Source of the DNA: Sphingomonas sp. AR_OL41
GTDB lineage: Bacteria > Pseudomonadota > Alphaproteobacteria > Sphingomonadales > Sphingomonadaceae
NCBI RefSeq assembly: GCF_029911635.1
Contig: NZ_JARYTI010000013.1
Coordinates: forward strand, 1-64,000
Direction: 5' to 3'
DNA: 64,000 bases
The first letter of the stretch is position 1, and the number at the start of each line of letters is the position of its first letter. Positions 56,780 through 64,000 of the stretch are shown here, piece by piece. A model generated the notes under the pieces. It saw only the letters and a list, made by a program, of their open reading frames with translations. It ran no database searches and was not told where the DNA came from. Made by a program: the position numbers and the translations under genes.

Positions 56780-57793
56780 ATGGTCAGACACTCGTTTCTA
56801 TCGGTGCTCGCGCTGTCGGCGACGCTTTCGCTTGCCGGCTGCGGGAGCAAGGAGCCGGCGGATACCGCCAGGGTCGCGGCACCTGCGGGACCGCGCCTTA
56901 CGCTCCAGGCGGTCGATACGACCGAGTGGAAGGACGTGGGGGCCGAGATCACGACGACCGATCGGGCCGATGCGCGCGCCCGTATCCCAGGCGTTCTGCA
57001 AAGCCTCAGCGTCCGAAAGGGCGACATGGTTCGCAAGGGTCAGGTGATCGGCCGGATCGTCGATACCCGTCTTGCCTATGAAGGTGGTGCCTATGGCGCC
57101 CAGGCGGCTGCAGCCGAAGCTCAGGCCGTCCAGGCCCAGGCCGACCTGGCGCGAATCCGCTATCTCTACCAGAACGGTGTCTATGCGAAGGCCCGGCTCG
57201 ACCAGGCGCAGGCCGGGGCCACGGCCGCCCGCGCGCAGGTCAACGCCGCGCGCGCGCAACAGTCGGCGGTTAACGCCGTTGCCGGCCAGGGCGCGGTCGT
57301 CGCGCCAGCCGACGGCCGCGTGCTCAGCGCCGATATTCCCGCCGGATCGGCGGTTGCCGCCGGCATGTCGATTGCCGGGATCACGGCGGGGCCGCTTGTC
57401 CTTCGGCTCGATCTTCCCGAGTCGCTGGCCGGCAAGGTGCATGTCGGATCCCAGGTCCTCGCTGATAAAATGGTTGGTGCCGTCACCAAGGTTTATCCGT
57501 CCGTCCAGGCGGGCCAGATCATCGCCGATGTCGCGATCCCCGGCCTCGACGGTTCGCTGATTGGCCGGCGCGTTGCCGCCAGGGTGGCGATCGGCACCCG
57601 TCGTGCGCTGATCGTGCCCAGGGGATTCGTCGCGACACGGTTCGGGATCGACTATGTCACGGTCGTGACCAGGGACGGCCAGGTATCGACCGTGCCGGTG
57701 CAGATCACGCCAACGTCCGAGCCGGCCAAGGTGGAGATTCTCTCGGGCGTCGGCGCGGGCGACACGCTTGCGGCCGGGACGGCGCCGCGATGA
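56780..57793 (+). CDS. RND efflux periplasmic adaptor (membrane fusion) lipoprotein
   Basis: A 337-residue adaptor. The signal ends in a lipobox LSLAGCGS with lipidated Cys21. An Ala/Gln-rich helical hairpin (about 95-160) sits between lipoyl-like halves (LSVRKGDMVRKGQVIGRI and GRVLSADIPAGSAVAAGMSI), followed by a beta-barrel and membrane-proximal domain. Its stop overlaps the permease start. It would connect the RND pump to TolC at 53567. Confidence 0.9.
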   Translation: MVRHSFLSVLALSATLSLAGCGSKEPADTARVAAPAGPRLTLQAVDTTEWKDVGAEITTTDRADARARIPGVLQSLSVRKGDMVRKGQVIGRIVDTRLAYEGGAYGAQAAAAEAQAVQAQADLARIRYLYQNGVYAKARLDQAQAGATAARAQVNAARAQQSAVNAVAGQGAVVAPADGRVLSADIPAGSAVAAGMSIAGITAGPLVLRLDLPESLAGKVHVGSQVLADKMVGAVTKVYPSVQAGQIIADVAIPGLDGSLIGRRVAARVAIGTRRALIVPRGFVATRFGIDYVTVVTRDGQVSTVPVQITPTSEPAKVEILSGVGAGDTLAAGTAPR

Positions 57794-60700
57794 AACTCGG
57801 TTTATCGGGCCGTCTGACCCGCGCCACGATCAGGTCGCCGCTGACGCCGCTGATGCTGCTGGCGGCGATCCTTGTCGGCCTGATCGCGACGATGACGATC
57901 CCGCGCGAGGAAGAGCCACAGATCAGCGTGCCGATGGTCGACATCCAGGTGGCGGCACCCGGGCTGAACTCCAGCGACGCGGTCGAACTCGTCGCCAAGC
58001 CGCTCGAGACGATCGTCAAGAGCGTCGACGGCGTCGAGCATGTCTATACCCAGGCCGAAGACAATGGCGTGCTGGTGACGGCGCGGTTCCTCGTCGGCTC
58101 CAACCCGGAAGCCGCAGCGACGCGGATCAACGAGAAGATCGCGGCCAATATCGACCGGATTCCGGTCGGCATTCCGCCGCCCAAGGTAACGGTGCGCGGC
58201 ATCAACGACGTGCCCATCGTGGTCCTGACCCTGACGCCGAAGGCCGGCGCGGCGGGGCAATGGACCGATCAGTCGCTGTACGCGCTGGCAGCGCGGCTCC
58301 GCACCGAAGTGGCGAAGGTCGGCGATGTCGGACTGACATCGCTGGTCGGCGGCCAGCAGGAACGGATTCGCATCGCGCCCGACCCCGCAAAGCTCGCGCT
58401 GTACGGGGTACCGCTCGGTTCCGTGATCGAGGCGGCCGGCCAGGCCAACCGGACCTTTCCGGCCGGGATCGTACGCGAAGGCGGGGCGGCCACCACCGTC
58501 ATCGCCGGGCAAACGCTGCGCAACGCCGCTGATGTCGGTCTGCTCACCGTGCGCTCCGTGCGCGGCGAGAGCGTCTATCTGCGGGACGTGGCGCGCGTCG
58601 AGCAGGGGCCGGGCGAGGATCAGGCCCGCTCATGGCGCTGGGCGCGCGCCGACGGCGGCAGCTGGTCGATGGCGCCGGCCGTCAGCCTTGCCGTCGCAAA
58701 GCGCGCGGGCGCCAATGCGGTCACGGTGTCGCGTTCGATCGTCGACCGGGTCGAAGCGCTGAAGGGTTCGCTGATCCCCGACAGCGTCGCGGTGACGGTC
58801 ACGCGGAACTATGGTGAAAGCGCCAACGAGAAGGCGAACGAGCTGCTGTTCCATCTCGCGCTCGCGACCGTTTCGATCGTCATCCTGATCGGCTTCGCGA
58901 TCGGCTGGCGCGAGGCGGGGGTGACGGCGATCGTCATCCCGACCACGATACTGCTGACGATGTTCGCCTCGAACGTCATGGGCTTCACGATCAACCGGGT
59001 GAGCCTGTTCGCGCTGATCTTCTCGATCGGCATCCTGGTCGACGACGCGATCGTGATGATCGAGAATATCGCCCGCCATTGGGCGATGGCCGATGACCGC
59101 AGCCGGGTCGATGCCGCGGTCGACGCCGTTGCCGAGGTCGGCAATCCGACGATCGTCGCGACGTTGACGGTCGTCGCGGCGCTCTTGCCAATGCTGTTCG
59201 TCTCGGGGTTGATGGGTCCCTATATGGCGCCGATTCCGGTCAACGCCTCGGCGGCAATGGTCTTCTCCTTCTTCGTCGCGGTGATCATCGCGCCGTGGCT
59301 GATGGTCCGCTTCGCGCGCAAGACGCTGGTCGACGGGCACCATGCCGACGCACATGGCGGCAAGCTCGGCGCGCTCTACGGCAGCGTCGCGCGCCGCGTG
59401 ATCGGCAGCCGCAGATCGGCACGGACCTTCCTGATCGCTGTCGGGATCGCCACGCTGGTCGCCTGCTCGATGTTCTATTTCAAGGCGGTGACGGTCAAGC
59501 TGCTGCCGTTCGACAACAAGTCCGAGGTGCAGTTGGTCGTCGACATGCCCGAGGGCACGAGCTTGGAGGGGACGGCGCGCGTGCTCGAGCAAGCTGCGGC
59601 GGTGACCCGCGGCATTCCCGAGGTGACGGCGATGGAGGCCTATGTCGGAACCTCGGCGCCGTTCAACTTCAACGGCCTGGTCCGCCATTATTTCCTGCGC
59701 GCCAAGCCGGAAATGGGCGACCTGATGGTGACGCTGAAGGCCAAGGGCGACCGTTCGCGGTCGAGCCACGCGATCGCGGTCGTGCTGCGCGATCGGCTGA
59801 AATCGGTCGCGCTGCCGTCGGGCGGATCGATCAAGGTGGTCGAGACGCCGCCGGGGCCGCCCGTGCTCGCGACCCTGCTCGCCGAGATCTACGGTCCCGA
59901 CGAAGCATCGCGCCGGGCGACCGCGGCCCAGGTCGAGCAGATCTTCCGGAGCGTCCCGTATATCGTCGACGTCGATAACAGCTTCGGCCAGCTGCGGCCC
60001 GAACTCCGCCTGACGCCCGACCGCGCCAAGCTTGATTCCTACGGCCTGTCCGAACGGCAGGTCTTCGACAGCATCGGCGCGCTGATGGGAACGCAGACCG
60101 TGGGCTATGCGCCGCGCGGTGACGGCCGCGATCCCCTGCCGATCGAGATCGCGCTCGATCAGTCGCAGCGCAGCTGGTCGGCGGCGCTGGCCTCGACGCC
60201 GGTCGCGGCGACGCAGGGCGCGTCGGGCCCGCAGCTGATCGAACTCGGCCAGATCGTCGACGCGCAGATGACCCGGGGAAGCCACACCCTGTTCCGGCGC
60301 GACGGGCGTGCGGCAGACATGATCACGGCCGAACTCGCCGGCGCTTATGAGGCGCCGATCTACGGGCTGATGGCAGTCGACGACGCGATCGCGAAGTTCG
60401 ACTGGAAAGGCCATGGGCTGGTGAAGCCCGAGATCCGCATGAACGGCCAGCCGACCGACGAATCCAGGCCCTCGCTGCTGTGGGACGGCGAGTGGGAGAT
60501 CACCTGGGTGACGTTCCGCGACATGGGTGCCGCCTTCATGGTCGCGCTGCTGGCGATCTATGTGCTCGTGGTCGGCCAGTTCCGCAGCTTCGCCCTGCCG
60601 CTCGTGATCCTGACGCCGATCCCGCTGACCCTGGTCGGCATCGTCATCGGCCACATGATCTTCGCCGCGCCCTTCACCGCGACATCGATGATTGGCTTCA

Positions 60701-61011
60701 TCGCCTTGGCCGGCATCATCGTCCGGAACTCGATCCTGCTGGTCGATTTCATCCGCCATGCCAGAAGTCCCGAGAAGTCGCTGCGCGACACCTTGCTCGA
60801 GGCAGGGATGATCCGGTTCAAGCCGATCGTGCTGACCGCGGCGGCGGCGATGATCGGGGCGGCCGTGATCCTGACCGACCCGATCTTCCAGGGACTGGCG
60901 ATCTCGCTGCTGTTCGGGCTCGCATCCTCGACGATCCTGACGGTGCTGGTTATCCCGGCGATCTATATCGTCTTGCGCGACGACGATCGCCCCGCCACGG
61001 TTCCCGCATGA
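57790..61011 (+). CDS. RND-type inner-membrane efflux permease
   Basis: A 1073-residue resistance-nodulation-division pump. After a cytoplasmic start it has the first helix near IRSPLTPLMLLAAILVG, proton-relay acidic residues in GILVDDAIVMIENIARH (helix 4) and a second helix bundle with LAGIIVRNSILLVDFIRHA. The two large periplasmic loops (about 40-340 and 560-880) are present. It is closer to the VexF/HAE-1-like branch than to heavy-metal CusA by lack of Met clusters, judged by eye. The substrate is unknown. It sits between rhodanese and an ArsR regulator. Confidence 0.9.
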   Translation: MKLGLSGRLTRATIRSPLTPLMLLAAILVGLIATMTIPREEEPQISVPMVDIQVAAPGLNSSDAVELVAKPLETIVKSVDGVEHVYTQAEDNGVLVTARFLVGSNPEAAATRINEKIAANIDRIPVGIPPPKVTVRGINDVPIVVLTLTPKAGAAGQWTDQSLYALAARLRTEVAKVGDVGLTSLVGGQQERIRIAPDPAKLALYGVPLGSVIEAAGQANRTFPAGIVREGGAATTVIAGQTLRNAADVGLLTVRSVRGESVYLRDVARVEQGPGEDQARSWRWARADGGSWSMAPAVSLAVAKRAGANAVTVSRSIVDRVEALKGSLIPDSVAVTVTRNYGESANEKANELLFHLALATVSIVILIGFAIGWREAGVTAIVIPTTILLTMFASNVMGFTINRVSLFALIFSIGILVDDAIVMIENIARHWAMADDRSRVDAAVDAVAEVGNPTIVATLTVVAALLPMLFVSGLMGPYMAPIPVNASAAMVFSFFVAVIIAPWLMVRFARKTLVDGHHADAHGGKLGALYGSVARRVIGSRRSARTFLIAVGIATLVACSMFYFKAVTVKLLPFDNKSEVQLVVDMPEGTSLEGTARVLEQAAAVTRGIPEVTAMEAYVGTSAPFNFNGLVRHYFLRAKPEMGDLMVTLKAKGDRSRSSHAIAVVLRDRLKSVALPSGGSIKVVETPPGPPVLATLLAEIYGPDEASRRATAAQVEQIFRSVPYIVDVDNSFGQLRPELRLTPDRAKLDSYGLSERQVFDSIGALMGTQTVGYAPRGDGRDPLPIEIALDQSQRSWSAALASTPVAATQGASGPQLIELGQIVDAQMTRGSHTLFRRDGRAADMITAELAGAYEAPIYGLMAVDDAIAKFDWKGHGLVKPEIRMNGQPTDESRPSLLWDGEWEITWVTFRDMGAAFMVALLAIYVLVVGQFRSFALPLVILTPIPLTLVGIVIGHMIFAAPFTATSMIGFIALAGIIVRNSILLVDFIRHARSPEKSLRDTLLEAGMIRFKPIVLTAAAAMIGAAVILTDPIFQGLAISLLFGLASSTILTVLVIPAIYIVLRDDDRPATVPA

Positions 61012-61322
61012 TCAGCGGCGCGTCCATCAAGGCTCTACAAGAAAATGCCGGCGAGGTCGCCGACCGGCTTCGGGTCCTTGCCAACCGTGACCGGCTGCTC
61101 ATGTTGTGCCGCCTGGCGGCCGGCGAAGCCTCGGTAAGCGAACTGGTCGCGGTCACCGGACTGGCTCAGTCGAGCGTGTCGCAGCACCTCGCCGTCTTGC
61201 GCGAAGCCGGCGCGGTGCGGGTCCGTCCCGAACAGCAGACCCGTCACTACAGTCTCGCCGATCCCCGGATGCACCGCATGATCGAAGCGCTCTGCGCGGC
61301 GTGCGGGCCGGTCGCGGCGTGA
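61008..61322 (+). CDS. ArsR-family regulator, SqrR/BigR-like (cysteine-bearing)
   Basis: A 104-residue winged-helix repressor. The helix-turn-helix is LVAVTGLAQSSVSQHLAVLR (about 46-65). C34 in LLMLCRLAAGE sits where SqrR and BigR keep their first persulfide-sensing Cys, and C96 and C99 lie near the C-terminal helix where the second is expected. So it may sense sulfane sulfur by a disulfide or polysulfide link. ATG 61008 overlaps the pump stop as ATGA. This makes it the likely local repressor of the rhodanese-pump-thioredoxin unit. Confidence 0.82.
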   Translation: MISGASIKALQENAGEVADRLRVLANRDRLLMLCRLAAGEASVSELVAVTGLAQSSVSQHLAVLREAGAVRVRPEQQTRHYSLADPRMHRMIEALCAACGPVAA

Positions 61323-61326
61323 CGGC

Positions 61327-61773
61327 ATGAGCGAAGCCCGGATCGTCTGCGCGGGCTGCCGTGCGGTCAACCGTTTGCCGGCAACGCGGCTGGCTGACGC
61401 GCCGAAATGCGGGCGCTGCGGCAAGCCGCTGTTCACCGGCGCTCCCGTCGCGGCCGACGCCGGCCTGTTCGACCGATTGGTCTTGTCGGGTAGCCAGCCC
61501 GTGCTTGTCGACTTCTGGGCGAGCTGGTGCGGCCCGTGCAAGATGATGGCGCCCGCCTTCGCGGCCGCGGCGGCAGAGCTGGAGCCAGCCGTCAGGTTGG
61601 TGAAGGTCGATACCGAGCAGGTACAGGATGTGGCCGCGCGCTATGCGATCCGGTCGATACCGACGCTGATCCTGTTCGCCGGCGGCAAGGAGATCGCGCG
61701 GCGGTCGGGCGCGCTCGACCGCGCAACCATCGTCGGCTGGACGCGGTCGATACTAGGCCAAGGACCGCAATAG
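61327..61773 (+). CDS. trxC: Thioredoxin 2 (TrxC)
   Basis: A 148-residue thioredoxin with an N-terminal zinc finger (C8, C11, C28, C31) and the redox motif WCGPC (C68, C71). ATG 61327 begins four bases after the ArsR stop. TrxC reduces disulfides and persulfides, which suits recovery of thiols from the rhodanese and peroxiredoxin in this island. It is the last gene of the plus-strand run from 56429. Confidence 0.9.
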   Translation: MSEARIVCAGCRAVNRLPATRLADAPKCGRCGKPLFTGAPVAADAGLFDRLVLSGSQPVLVDFWASWCGPCKMMAPAFAAAAAELEPAVRLVKVDTEQVQDVAARYAIRSIPTLILFAGGKEIARRSGALDRATIVGWTRSILGQGPQ

Positions 61774-61874
61774 CGGCACGAGCACCGGCTCGCCGGGGCC
61801 GCAGGCCTTGCCACAACTTTCCCTTTCCGGATCGATCAGGAAGGTCCCGCGGAACGCCGGCGATCCGTGGCCTG

Positions 61875-62246
61875 CTATTCCATGCGCGCGAAAACCGCCG
61901 CGCCGCCACCGCTGCGCTGGCGCGCGACCGCTGCTTCCGCATGCGTCAGCGCGACCGTTCCGGCAAAGGCATCGAGCAACGCGCTTACATCTGCGATCCG
62001 GGCCTGGTTCAGCCGATAGAAGACCAGCTTTGCATCGCGTCGTGTCAGCACCAGGTCGGCCTTTCGCAGTATCGCGAGTTGTTGTGAGAGACCCGGCTGC
62101 GCGACTTTCGTAATGCTTTCGATCTCGCCGACCGATCGCTCGCCGCCGACCAGCGTCCGCATCAGTTCGAGGCGGACCGCATGGGCGAGGGCGCGGAGCA
62201 GTTCGGCGGTCGCGTCCAGATCGAGCGTGGCGATGTCAGGACTCAT
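61875..62246 (-). CDS. ArsR-family regulator without cysteines
   Basis: A 123-residue winged-helix regulator with the turn ITKVAQPGLSQQLAILRKAD (about 45-64) and the FYRL wing, typical of the SqrR/BigR neighbourhood. It has no cysteine, so it cannot sense sulfur by thiol chemistry itself and may read another signal or lack regulation. ATG 62246 overlaps the peroxiredoxin stop as ATGA, so it is co-translated with that gene. Confidence 0.85.
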   Translation of the reverse strand: MSPDIATLDLDATAELLRALAHAVRLELMRTLVGGERSVGEIESITKVAQPGLSQQLAILRKADLVLTRRDAKLVFYRLNQARIADVSALLDAFAGTVALTHAEAAVARQRSGGGAAVFARME

Positions 62247-62905
62247 TTGGCCGGCTCGTCGGGGATCGCGGCGTAGAACCAGTCGGCCGCATCGGACGCG
62301 CCGAGTACGGCCTCAACCGTCTCGCCGGGCGGCCGAAGCAGATCCGCGCCCGGCGTCCATCCTGCCGGGGCGAGGACGTCGCCGGCATGGACGCGCTGCA
62401 AGGCCGCGATCATCCGGATCATCTCGTCGATGGATCGGCCGACCGTGGCGGGGTAGCAGGTCATCGCGCGGAGGACGCCGTCCGGGTCCACGAAATAGCT
62501 CGCCCGAACAGCGGACGCGTCCTGCGCATCTGGCCCGAGCATCCCATAGGCGCGGGCGATCACCATCGACGGATCCTCGATGATCGGGAAATCGATCTGC
62601 ACGTCGAACCGGTCATGGATCATTCGGATCCAGGCGAGATGCGAGAACAGGCTGTCGACCGACAGCGCGACAAGCGCGCAGTCGAGCGCGGCGAAGCGAT
62701 CGGCGGCCCTGGCGATTGCGACGAATTCGCTGGTGCACACCGGCGTGAAGTCTGCAGGGTGGGAGAAGAGCATCACCCAGCGGCCACGCAGATCGGCGAG
62801 CGAAAACAGACCCTGCGTACTGCGTGCGGTGAAGCCGGGGACCTCGTCGCCTAGCCGGAGCGGCGCTGCGAAGACGGGGGAGGGCGACGGGTTCTGATCT
62901 GTCAT
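62243..62905 (-). CDS. 1-Cys peroxiredoxin (Prx6-like)
   Basis: A 220-residue thiol peroxidase with peroxidatic C57 in DFTPVCTSEF and the preceding T54. The C-terminal dimerisation domain (about 160-215, starting after CYPATVGRSIDE) marks the Prx6/1-Cys subfamily. ATG 62905 was chosen over an extension into the promoter. It is divergent from the persulfide dioxygenase and followed by the cysteine-free ArsR gene. It would reduce peroxides or react with persulfides. Confidence 0.9.
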   Translation of the reverse strand: MTDQNPSPSPVFAAPLRLGDEVPGFTARSTQGLFSLADLRGRWVMLFSHPADFTPVCTSEFVAIARAADRFAALDCALVALSVDSLFSHLAWIRMIHDRFDVQIDFPIIEDPSMVIARAYGMLGPDAQDASAVRASYFVDPDGVLRAMTCYPATVGRSIDEMIRMIAALQRVHAGDVLAPAGWTPGADLLRPPGETVEAVLGASDAADWFYAAIPDEPAK

Positions 62906-62931
62906 TTTCGCTGGCTCGCACGAAGCTGGAA

Positions 62932-62973
62932 TTGACGCAACACGATTACACACTTATATGTTTTCCGTAATCG
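62932..62973 (+). promoter_or_regulatory. Promoter with inverted-repeat operator, persulfide dioxygenase
   Basis: TTGACG (62932-62937), a 17-bp gap and TATATG (62955-62960) form a strong sigma70 promoter for the plus-strand dioxygenase gene. A perfect 7-bp inverted repeat CGATTAC (62943-62949) / GTAATCG (62967-62973) straddles the -10, as an ArsR-family repressor site would. The region also serves the divergent peroxiredoxin. Confidence 0.7.
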
Positions 62974-62998
62974 AGCAAATAACTTTTTGGAGGGTCCG

Positions 62999-63943
62999 AT
63001 GTCCGGCACCGATGTCGACGCCGATCGCGCGCTGGATGCGGCCATAAGGGTCGTCAGCGAAGCCCGTCTCGGTGGCATGCCGACTCCGATGGTCAAGACC
63101 TTCTTCGACGAGGCGACCTTTACCGCCAGCCATGTCGTCCACGACCCATCGACCGGCGCGGCGGCGATTATCGACCCGGTACTGGACTATGATCCCGCAG
63201 CGGGGCGAACCAGCCATCACTCGGCCGACGCGATCATCGGCTATGTCGAGGATCAGGGCCTGAAGGTCCTGTGGCTCCTCGAAACCCATGCGCATGCCGA
63301 TCACCTGTCCGCCGCGCCCTATCTGAAAGAGCGGCTGGGCGGCATGATCGCGATCGGCCGCGACATCACCCGCGTGCAGGACGCGTTCGGCAAGATCTTC
63401 AACGCCGGTGAAGCATTTTTGCGCAACGGATCGCAGTTCGACCGACTGTTCGACGACGGCGACCGCTTCGCGCTGGGCTCGATCGCGGCGACGGTTCTCC
63501 ACGTGCCGGGGCATACGCCGGCCGACCTCGCCTATGTGATCGGCGACGCCGTCTTTCCCGGCGACACGATCTTCATGCCCGATTTCGGGACGGCGCGGGC
63601 CGATTTCCCCGGCGGTGACGCGCACCAGCTCTACCGCTCGATCCGGCGCCTGCTGTCGCTGCCCCGCGAGGCGCGGCTTTATCTGTGCCATGACTACAAG
63701 GCGCCCGGTCGTGACGACTTTGCCTGGCAGACGACGGTCGGTGCCGAACGTGACCGGAACGTCCACGCCCATGACGGCATCGATGAGGATGCCTTCGTCG
63801 AGATGCGGACCGCGCGCGACGCGACGCTCGACATGCCGCGGCTGATCCTGCCGTCGGTGCAGGTCAACATGCGCGGCGGCCGCTTCCCCGAGCCGGAGGC
63901 GAACGGCGTCCGCTATCTCAAGATACCGATCGACGCGTTGTGA
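62999..63943 (+). CDS. ETHE1/Blh-type persulfide dioxygenase, MBL fold
   Basis: A 314-residue metallo-beta-lactamase-fold enzyme of the persulfide dioxygenase/Blh group. It oxidises glutathione persulfide to sulfite. Its iron ligands are in THAHADHL (H97, H99, D101, H102), with VPGHTPADL, FGTARADFPGGDAHQ and CHDYKAPGRD supplying further ligand and group-specific motifs. ATG 62999 has GGAGG upstream; a four-residue longer start is less likely. It is expressed from the promoter at 62932 and precedes a possible sulfite exporter. Confidence 0.9.
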   Translation: MSGTDVDADRALDAAIRVVSEARLGGMPTPMVKTFFDEATFTASHVVHDPSTGAAAIIDPVLDYDPAAGRTSHHSADAIIGYVEDQGLKVLWLLETHAHADHLSAAPYLKERLGGMIAIGRDITRVQDAFGKIFNAGEAFLRNGSQFDRLFDDGDRFALGSIAATVLHVPGHTPADLAYVIGDAVFPGDTIFMPDFGTARADFPGGDAHQLYRSIRRLLSLPREARLYLCHDYKAPGRDDFAWQTTVGAERDRNVHAHDGIDEDAFVEMRTARDATLDMPRLILPSVQVNMRGGRFPEPEANGVRYLKIPIDAL

Positions 63944-63956
63944 CGGCGGGCGATCG

Positions 63957-64000
63957 ATGCTGACCACCCTTCAATATGTGCTGGGAGCCCTGTCGGGCGG
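63957..64000 (+). CDS. Start of a membrane protein, possibly TauE/SafE exporter
   Basis: Only about 14 codons are visible (MLTTLQYVLGALSG), beginning 14 bases after the dioxygenase stop. The opening resembles the first helix of TauE/SafE-family exporters commonly placed next to persulfide dioxygenase genes. Sulfite made by the dioxygenase would be the cargo. The match is too short for certainty. Confidence 0.35.
   Translation, partial: MLTTLQYVLGALSG

Noticed and set aside
58630..60759. 709-codon minus-strand frame opposite the RND pump
   Set aside because: Low-complexity Arg/Asp/Gln composition typical of antisense shadows.

Overview
This is a GC-rich chromosomal segment from an alphaproteobacterium, most likely a sphingomonad (Sphingomonas/Novosphingobium type). 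The assignment rests on the Caulobacter/sphingomonad form of the Weimberg xylose genes, a mannonate dehydratase that aligns position by position with the remembered Novosphingobium enzyme, and a cluster of TTCCCTGCC repeats of a kind I associate with sphingomonads. I see no rRNA, tRNA, CRISPR array or transposase. Most very long antisense reading frames are GC-skew shadows and are left out.

Region 1 (1-12500) is housekeeping and purine salvage. It holds a cut-off DegT/DnrJ-family aminotransferase, a tightly overlapping guanine deaminase - SBF-like transporter - aldo/keto reductase operon, an AzgA-type purine permease, a small UvrB/UvrC-motif protein, a tandem-receiver response regulator, a rubredoxin/ferredoxin reductase-like flavoprotein, a membrane protein, a NAPE-PLD-like metallo-hydrolase, an EmrE-type exporter and a secreted SGNH esterase.

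Region 2 (about 11.3-36.3 kb) is a glucuronoxylan/xylose catabolic regulon. Side-chain and backbone debranching uses GH67 alpha-glucuronidase, two GH3 enzymes, two GH43 enzymes and probably the SGNH esterase. Uptake is by a sugar porter. Xylose can be oxidised by a full Weimberg set: xylose dehydrogenase, xylonolactonase, xylonate dehydratase, 2-keto-3-deoxyxylonate dehydratase and alpha-ketoglutarate semialdehyde dehydrogenase. A second route, xylose isomerase plus xylulokinase, lies in the same cluster. Mannonate dehydratase would serve the released glucuronate. A LacI-type regulator has three matching operators (12551, 20308, 36288). A GntR/FCD regulator has a candidate shared site (26367 and 30651).

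Region 3 (36.3-44.5 kb) has an Lrp regulator with a palindromic operator candidate, divergent from branched-chain 2-oxoacid dehydrogenase E1alpha/E1beta/E2. The E2 linker contains an in-frame structured palindromic repeat element. A NarX/NarL-like two-component pair and a sulfotransferase-like gene follow.

Region 4 (45-64 kb) looks like a reactive-sulfur/respiratory stress island. It carries cytochrome bd oxidase (cydAB plus a 33-residue CydX) and divergent CydDC transporter genes, a methyltransferase, a TsdA-like diheme thiosulfate dehydrogenase, a DsrE-like protein, TolC, a DUF2892 protein, sulfide:quinone oxidoreductase, rhodanese, an RND pump, a cysteine-containing ArsR regulator of SqrR/BigR type, TrxC, a cysteine-free ArsR regulator with a peroxiredoxin, an ETHE1-like persulfide dioxygenase, and the first codons of what may be a TauE/SafE exporter. 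Together these would take up electrons from sulfide, move and oxidise persulfide sulfur, export products and keep respiration going on a sulfide-tolerant oxidase.
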